From positions 961,062 to 995,010 of the forward strand of contig BFEA01000462.1 in NCBI GenBank assembly GCA_003427395.1: a stretch of DNA of 33,949 nucleotides, read 5' to 3'. A program made the translations under genes and the position numbers. Every line of letters starts with the position of its first letter. The stretch's first letter is position 1. This DNA is from Chara braunii (Eukaryota; Streptophyta; Charophyceae; Charales; Characeae). The notes under the pieces were generated by a model. It was given only the letters and a program-made list of their open reading frames with translations, had not been told where the DNA came from and ran no database searches. Positions 30,132-33,949 of the stretch are shown in pieces.

Positions 30132-30211
30132 TGTTTATACTTGTCATGTTTGCGCAGGGGCATGCTAGTCTTCCCTGTATGGTTCCAATTTTCACAGATG
30201 TCTCGAAGGAC
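30132..30211 (-). pseudogene. U6 snRNA-like relic, antisense, nearly complete body
   Basis: On the minus strand GTCCTTCGAGACATCTGTGA then AAATTGGAACCATACAGGGA, AGACTAGCATGCCCCTGCGC, AAACATGACAAGTATAAAC follow U6 over about 80 bases with roughly a dozen differences and one deleted base. The 5' stem again has the short GTCC form. The ACAGAGA box reads ACAGGGA. It is not expected to function. Confidence 0.82.
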
Positions 30212-30418
30212 AAACCCCAAGCGCTGCTTAGGGACACCAATATTGAATTAACCAGCCCTGGGCAAAATCAGAATTGCAGTATTTTTATTAGTCTGCTCCA
30301 TGCGCAGTCCAAACTCAGGTTTGTACTTCAACAGGTCGTGGGTGTACCTATTGAGCTAGGCTCTTGGGTACTTTCGCCAGTCCCGGAACCCGGGCCGTGT
30401 TCCCAACTGGAAACAAAG

Positions 30419-30465
30419 GGTATACAAAAATAAATAAAAGTAAAACAAAAATAAAATAAAACAGC
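30419..30465. repeat. A-rich AAAATAAATAAAA tract, first copy
   Basis: A-rich with single T, G or C breaks. A near-identical tract lies at 31294-31325. Both follow a GGTCGTGGGTGTAC / ATCGTGGGTGTACTC segment (30334, 31059), so the tract belongs to a duplicated module. Confidence 0.7.
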
Positions 30466-30572
30466 AGGACGGCGGGGGGTTCCATGTGACCAGCTAACTA
30501 CGGCTGTGTGCCTCCCTACTGTGTCCTGGGCCACTCCGCCCTGACACAGTTCACCGTCTTTTGGGACCCAAA

Positions 30573-30682
30573 GGGCATGCTCAGGGCATACTCGCACTGC
30601 AGGTCCCCACGGCCATGCTCAGGGCATACTCACACTGCAGGTCCCCACGGCCATGCTCAGGGCATACTCACACTGCAGGTCC
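30573..30682. repeat. 38-bp tandem minisatellite, three copies
   Basis: GGCCATGCTCAGGGCATACT units begin at 30573, 30611 and 30649. Copies two and three are identical over most of their length. Flanks TTTTGGGACCC and GGTCCCAAAA are themselves inverted relative to each other, so the array sits inside a larger inverted repeat. Confidence 0.93.
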
Positions 30683-30713
30683 CAAAAAATCTGCGAAAAT
30701 GCAGATTTTGGGA
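30680..30713. repeat. Hairpin closing the 38-bp array
   Basis: TCCCAAAAAATCTGC pairs with GCAGATTTTGGGA across a GAAAAT loop, with two extra A bases on the left arm. Confidence 0.8.
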
Positions 30714-30887
30714 CTGTCACATACCAATTCAAGGTGTTGGGTATGGTTCAGGTCACACTGCTGTACTTTTTCAAATGGGACAAAGCCCTGGCCGTCTGCA
30801 GTAACAACAAAATGGTACTTAAACTGTGCAAAAGTTCTTGCCTGCTCAAGCATAATGCCAAAAATAAATAAATGAACGTAGGGTATC

Positions 30888-30914
30888 TGCGGTCACCCCC
30901 CAGATGTGACCGCA
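30888..30914. repeat. 8-bp perfect hairpin
   Basis: TGCGGTCA/TGACCGCA around CCCCCCAGATG. Another perfect stem, GTGTGAC/GTCACAC (30994-31021), follows 80 bases on, continuing the hairpin-rich character of this region. Confidence 0.75.
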
Positions 30915-31293
30915 AATCCCCTTACCCCATGGCTACGCAGGCTGTTGACAAATGAGCACACATAATGGTAGCCTTAGGATCTTTGACAAGTCTGTGTGAC
31001 CGACCCCGCACCTTGTCACACCCTACAGGCATGCTCACTCCCCAACCTCTCACTCCAGATCGTGGGTGTACTCAGTTCCCACAGCAATGGTTCCAAAACC
31101 AGCACCGACACCGGCACTGGCCCCATCAACGTGCCCAGACTCAGTTCCCACAGCAGATCGTGGTTGGCGATGGTGCAACTGCGGAGGGCCCACGACGCCA
31201 CGCTACCCAGGTTTCTTCCGCCTCGCTAGCTGGTACCCCGCAAACAACCTTGGTACCGAAGCTGGTGCCGCGTCCCCAAAAAAACGGGACAGG

Positions 31294-31325
31294 CAAAAAT
31301 AAATAAAATAAAATAAAATAAAAAA
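31294..31325. repeat. A-rich AAAATAAATAAAA tract, second copy
   Basis: Near-pure AAAAT pentamers following GGGACAGGC. Matches 30426-30462. Confidence 0.75.
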
Positions 31326-31349
31326 TTACGATGGTGCTTTTTGGGGAAG

Positions 31350-32110
31350 GGAGACCGCCAGTACTACTCTCAGTTCCGTCGACCGGGCCTACGGATGGGC
31401 CGACAACAAAACCAAGGGGGATAGTCTCGCCAGGCCCTCAACCCCTCGGCACCTCCAGCCGCTCCGATGTTCCATCCTCGTAGGTCACCGCCTTCGATCC
31501 CTATACCGTCGCTTTGAAAGTCCAATACCGTTACCAATAGTGCTACTACCCAAGGCTGTGACGGACTACTGCAAAAATCAGTATAAATTATTGCCGCACG
31601 GCACAAGAGCCTACCAAAATACATCAAGGCTACTCCTCTGCCCACGGACCAAACTCACGACGGCCAACCTATGACGCCTGCCGCTCATAGGGCCTGGCTC
31701 CGTCCACGACCGTCAACCTCCCGCATCTATCGCACGGAGGTCACCGCTTGCGTTCTACTTTCTCTCACATACCCCAATTACTGCACAGGGCAACACCACT
31801 TCCGATGACGCATGCGGAATGAATGCAGATGTATCATGGCCACTTTAATAAATGAAAGATTTTTCCTAGTTTTAATCAAAGCCATAATTTTTGCCGGCGG
31901 AAACGCCAACCCTATAGCATCAAGAGAAAACATCACCACGCGCGCCTAAAAACTGCGCGCCCATACACACTTTGCTCCCCGTCAACCATTCAATCAGCGC
32001 AAACCAAACATGACCGCAACTTTGCACGGTATACTCAAATTCTAAACAAACCTTATCTTCTGTCACTTGCAAAATCCAGGGCGGATACCCTTGTAAGGGT
32101 ATTCGCGCTG
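31350..32110. repeat. Right end of the right U6-bearing repeat unit
   Basis: Counterpart of 26700-27440, sharing the GGGGGATAGTC block (31416-31447), GCGCGCCTAAAAACTGCGCG (31940) and CCAGGGCGGATACCCTTGTA-AGGGTATTCG (32077-32106). The last block is identical over 30 bases in both units while the surrounding sequence has diverged. Confidence 0.65.
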
Positions 32111-32874
32111 ACAACGGTCACTGGATAAAAAACATAGGGATTTGAAGTACGAAAAATACAGACTTACGTAAGAAAGGGAAATTTGGGGAAACAGTAACTA
32201 CAAGTCGGACTGTGGTAGATAGTGGATGGGCGGAAAAAGTAAAAAACGAGGCCTACAGTAATTACTGAAAACATGTGGACGTACAAGAACGTTACGAGGA
32301 TGATAAGAGAAAAAGAGGATGACAAAGGTATAGTGTATATTACGAGCATTTCCCTCATTACCCGTCATCCTGAAGTCGCGTCCCCCTGATGAGGCTGGAT
32401 CTGGCACCAGATGAAACAGGTAGGGGAAAGCCAGAATAATCTACTATAGCGTTTCACTCTTACTTGTTGGGATCAAATAGTACACCATAGTGAATATGGT
32501 GTTCCCTATGGAGCGTTGTATTTCCATGGTTAACGACGAACTCTTTTGATTTTCTCTGATTGTTTTTTGCGGAGTTCAACTCGAATTCGGGATTTCACAT
32601 ATTTTGCATGTTGACTATCTCATGAGTATTAACTTGCTATGTGTTGTTTTGGTGACGATATACGTTGTCCCTAACTTACTCAATCGCTGAAAGTCAGTGG
32701 CAACCAACCAGGAGAAGATTACCTGGCTCGGTGACCCTGTGGTGTAGGTACAAGTAACAAATCGTAACGACAAGAACTGTGGTTTTTGCGCGGTGTAAAA
32801 CATGTGGGTATTTGGGAGGATTTGAGAAAGTTTATACTAGAAAATTCGTATAGAGGAGGGTAAAGTTTTGAAGA
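32111..32874. other. Unassigned DNA before the gag-like relic
   Basis: It contains a perfect hairpin ACACCATA/TATGGTGT (32482-32502). Because it precedes a retroelement gag-like frame, it could include an LTR or leader, but no LTR pair or primer-binding site was found. Confidence 0.45.
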
Positions 32875-33949
32875 ATGGGCTCAAATGGAGGGTTTCAAGG
32901 ACAAGAAAACAATGTAAGTGGAGGAGGAGGAAAAGGGTTTAACTTTGAAACAATACAGCAACAAGGACAATAAGGACAACAGCAAGGGAATGGATGGAAT
33001 AGCGGACAAGGAGGTTGGAATGGCGGACAAGGAGGATGGAATGGTGGACAAGGAGGATGGAATGAGAATGGAAACGGAGGAGGAAATAGATGGAATGAGA
33101 ACGAAGTAGGAAATGAGTGGAATGGGAACGGAGGAGGGAATGGATGGAATGGAAATGGGGGTGGACAAAACGAGTGGAATAATAGAGGTAACGGTATGAA
33201 CAACGGAGGTGGATGGAATAACAGTGGAGAAAACTGAAACTATGGAGGAGGTGGAGGACGAAGAAGGAGACTAAAATACTACACCTGCGGGCACTTTGGA
33301 CATATCTCAAGAGACTGCAGTATGAACATGTCTCAAAACGTCCAACCAGACCAACAAGTGCCTCGGCTAACAGACGTGCCTTCTGCTAGTACGAGCTCAA
33401 CTACGGGAGTAATGCAGCAGCAAGCGGTATTAAGTCCAGAAATACAGAAGTCCTTGAAGATGATAACACTGTTCATACAAAAGCAGTTGGAGAAAGAGGA
33501 GGTAGAGAAACGTGAAAAATAAGAGAGGGAAGGGATAAAAAAGAAGGAGAATGAAGAGAGAGTAGCAAGGGAGGAGTTAAATCGTTTAGAGATACAGAAG
33601 AAAAAAAACAAAAGGAGGAGAAGGAAGCGAAAAGGGAATGGAAGGTGGAAATGATGCTAGCGAAAAATAAGGAAATGTTAAAGGAAGAGTTAGAAAAAAT
33701 GATTGAGGCGAAAATGAGGGGAGCAGTTGTGATTGAAAGGATGGTAAGGCAAAGGCGAAGGTGGGTAACCAGTCGTCAACCGAGTATGAGGAAGATGAGG
33801 AGGAAGAGGCAAATGAGGATCGTCTAGAGAAACGCAAAAGACAGCAGGGTCAGACATCTGGCCACCAAACAAGTTCACAGGCAAAAACACCAGCAAAGGT
33901 TGGAAGATCAAACCCTCATGATGATGAGGAACTGGCAAAAGTGATTGAG
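32875..33949 (+). pseudogene. Gag-like zinc-knuckle protein relic of a retroelement, partial
   Basis: Gag proteins coat the retroelement RNA. From ATG at 32875, one frame gives a Gly-rich start, a Gly/Asn/Trp/Gln-rich repeat (GWNGGQG units coded by 21-bp DNA repeats, about 32985-33090), then RRRRLKYYTCGHFGHISRDC (about 33265-33315), a CCHC zinc knuckle whose first Cys is Tyr. It continues through a Ser/Thr-rich linker, LSPEIQKSLKMITLFIQKQL and a long Glu/Lys coiled coil. In-frame stops lie at TAA (32971-32973), TGA (33235-33237) and TAA (33520-33522). A frameshift at the A-run near 33600 moves the frame to KEMLKEELEKMIEAKMR (about 33669), and another near 33737 leads to an open frame (STEYEEDEEEEANEDRLEKR) running off the window. 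It is dead here. Similar zinc-knuckle coiled-coil proteins accompany Ty3/Gypsy elements; that association is from memory. Confidence 0.7.

Noticed and set aside
27419-32110. Helitron 3' end at the ATACCCTT/AAGGGTAT hairpins
   Set aside because: The hairpin is not followed by a shared CTRR end at the usual distance in the two copies.

Overview
This window looks like repeat-dense nuclear DNA of a green plant or streptophyte alga. The evidence is a near-complete plant-type U6 snRNA sequence and decayed plant-style retroelements. The wording of the Ty3/Gypsy integrase, the L1-type reverse transcriptase, the Harbinger-like transposase and the Gly/Asn/Trp-rich zinc-knuckle protein recalls charophyte (Chara-like) transposons, but that placement is inference from memory, not from a search. 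I found no intact host protein-coding gene. Nearly all long open frames here are by-products of simple repeats, hairpin arrays or GC-rich satellites.

Layout. Positions 1-1380 are purine-rich low-complexity DNA, poly(A) tracts and short tandem repeats. At 1472-1580 lies a U6 snRNA copy with an A-rich tail and a 15-bp target-site duplication, so it is a retroposed copy. It is followed by fold-back elements (1649-1770, 1906-2002). Positions 2200-2930 are GC-rich with paired G-box palindromes and a minisatellite; a short MITE-like hairpin lies at 3157-3264. Positions 3300-8200 are mostly unassignable, with microsatellites and isolated palindromes. An AT-rich L1-type LINE relic occupies about 8210-9770. 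A tRNA-like and a U6-like relic (10817-11060) precede a decayed Ty3/Gypsy pol 3' region (11125-13420), then a promoter-like segment and a Harbinger transposase fragment on the minus strand (13734-14195).

From about 14.9 kb the window is built of large diverged repeat units. Units U1 (from 14932) and U2 (from 19592) are collinear copies about 4.7-5.1 kb apart. Each carries the same order of parts: hairpins, a tRNA-like element on the minus strand, a TATA box, tandem repeats with a TTTCGGCAGCRCTTCCC-like core, a hairpin array, and a conserved 100-bp block. A second pair of related regions (about 25.2-27.44 kb and 29.4-32.1 kb) shares ~180-bp monomers, antisense U6 relics, A-rich tracts and a conserved palindrome. 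The window ends inside a decayed gag-like zinc-knuckle gene (32875 to the edge).

The most striking signal is structural. Both U1 and U2 contain an array of about a dozen hairpins in which the central core is constant but the outer stem differs from copy to copy, with both arms changing together. U1 uses a CCCTAACCCTAGGG core. U2, at the matching position, uses a CCTRAACTTAYAG core. The ~180-bp monomers further right show the same rule on a smaller scale. This is either selection for a folded nucleic acid or a palindrome-copying mutation process, and deserves a covariation test.
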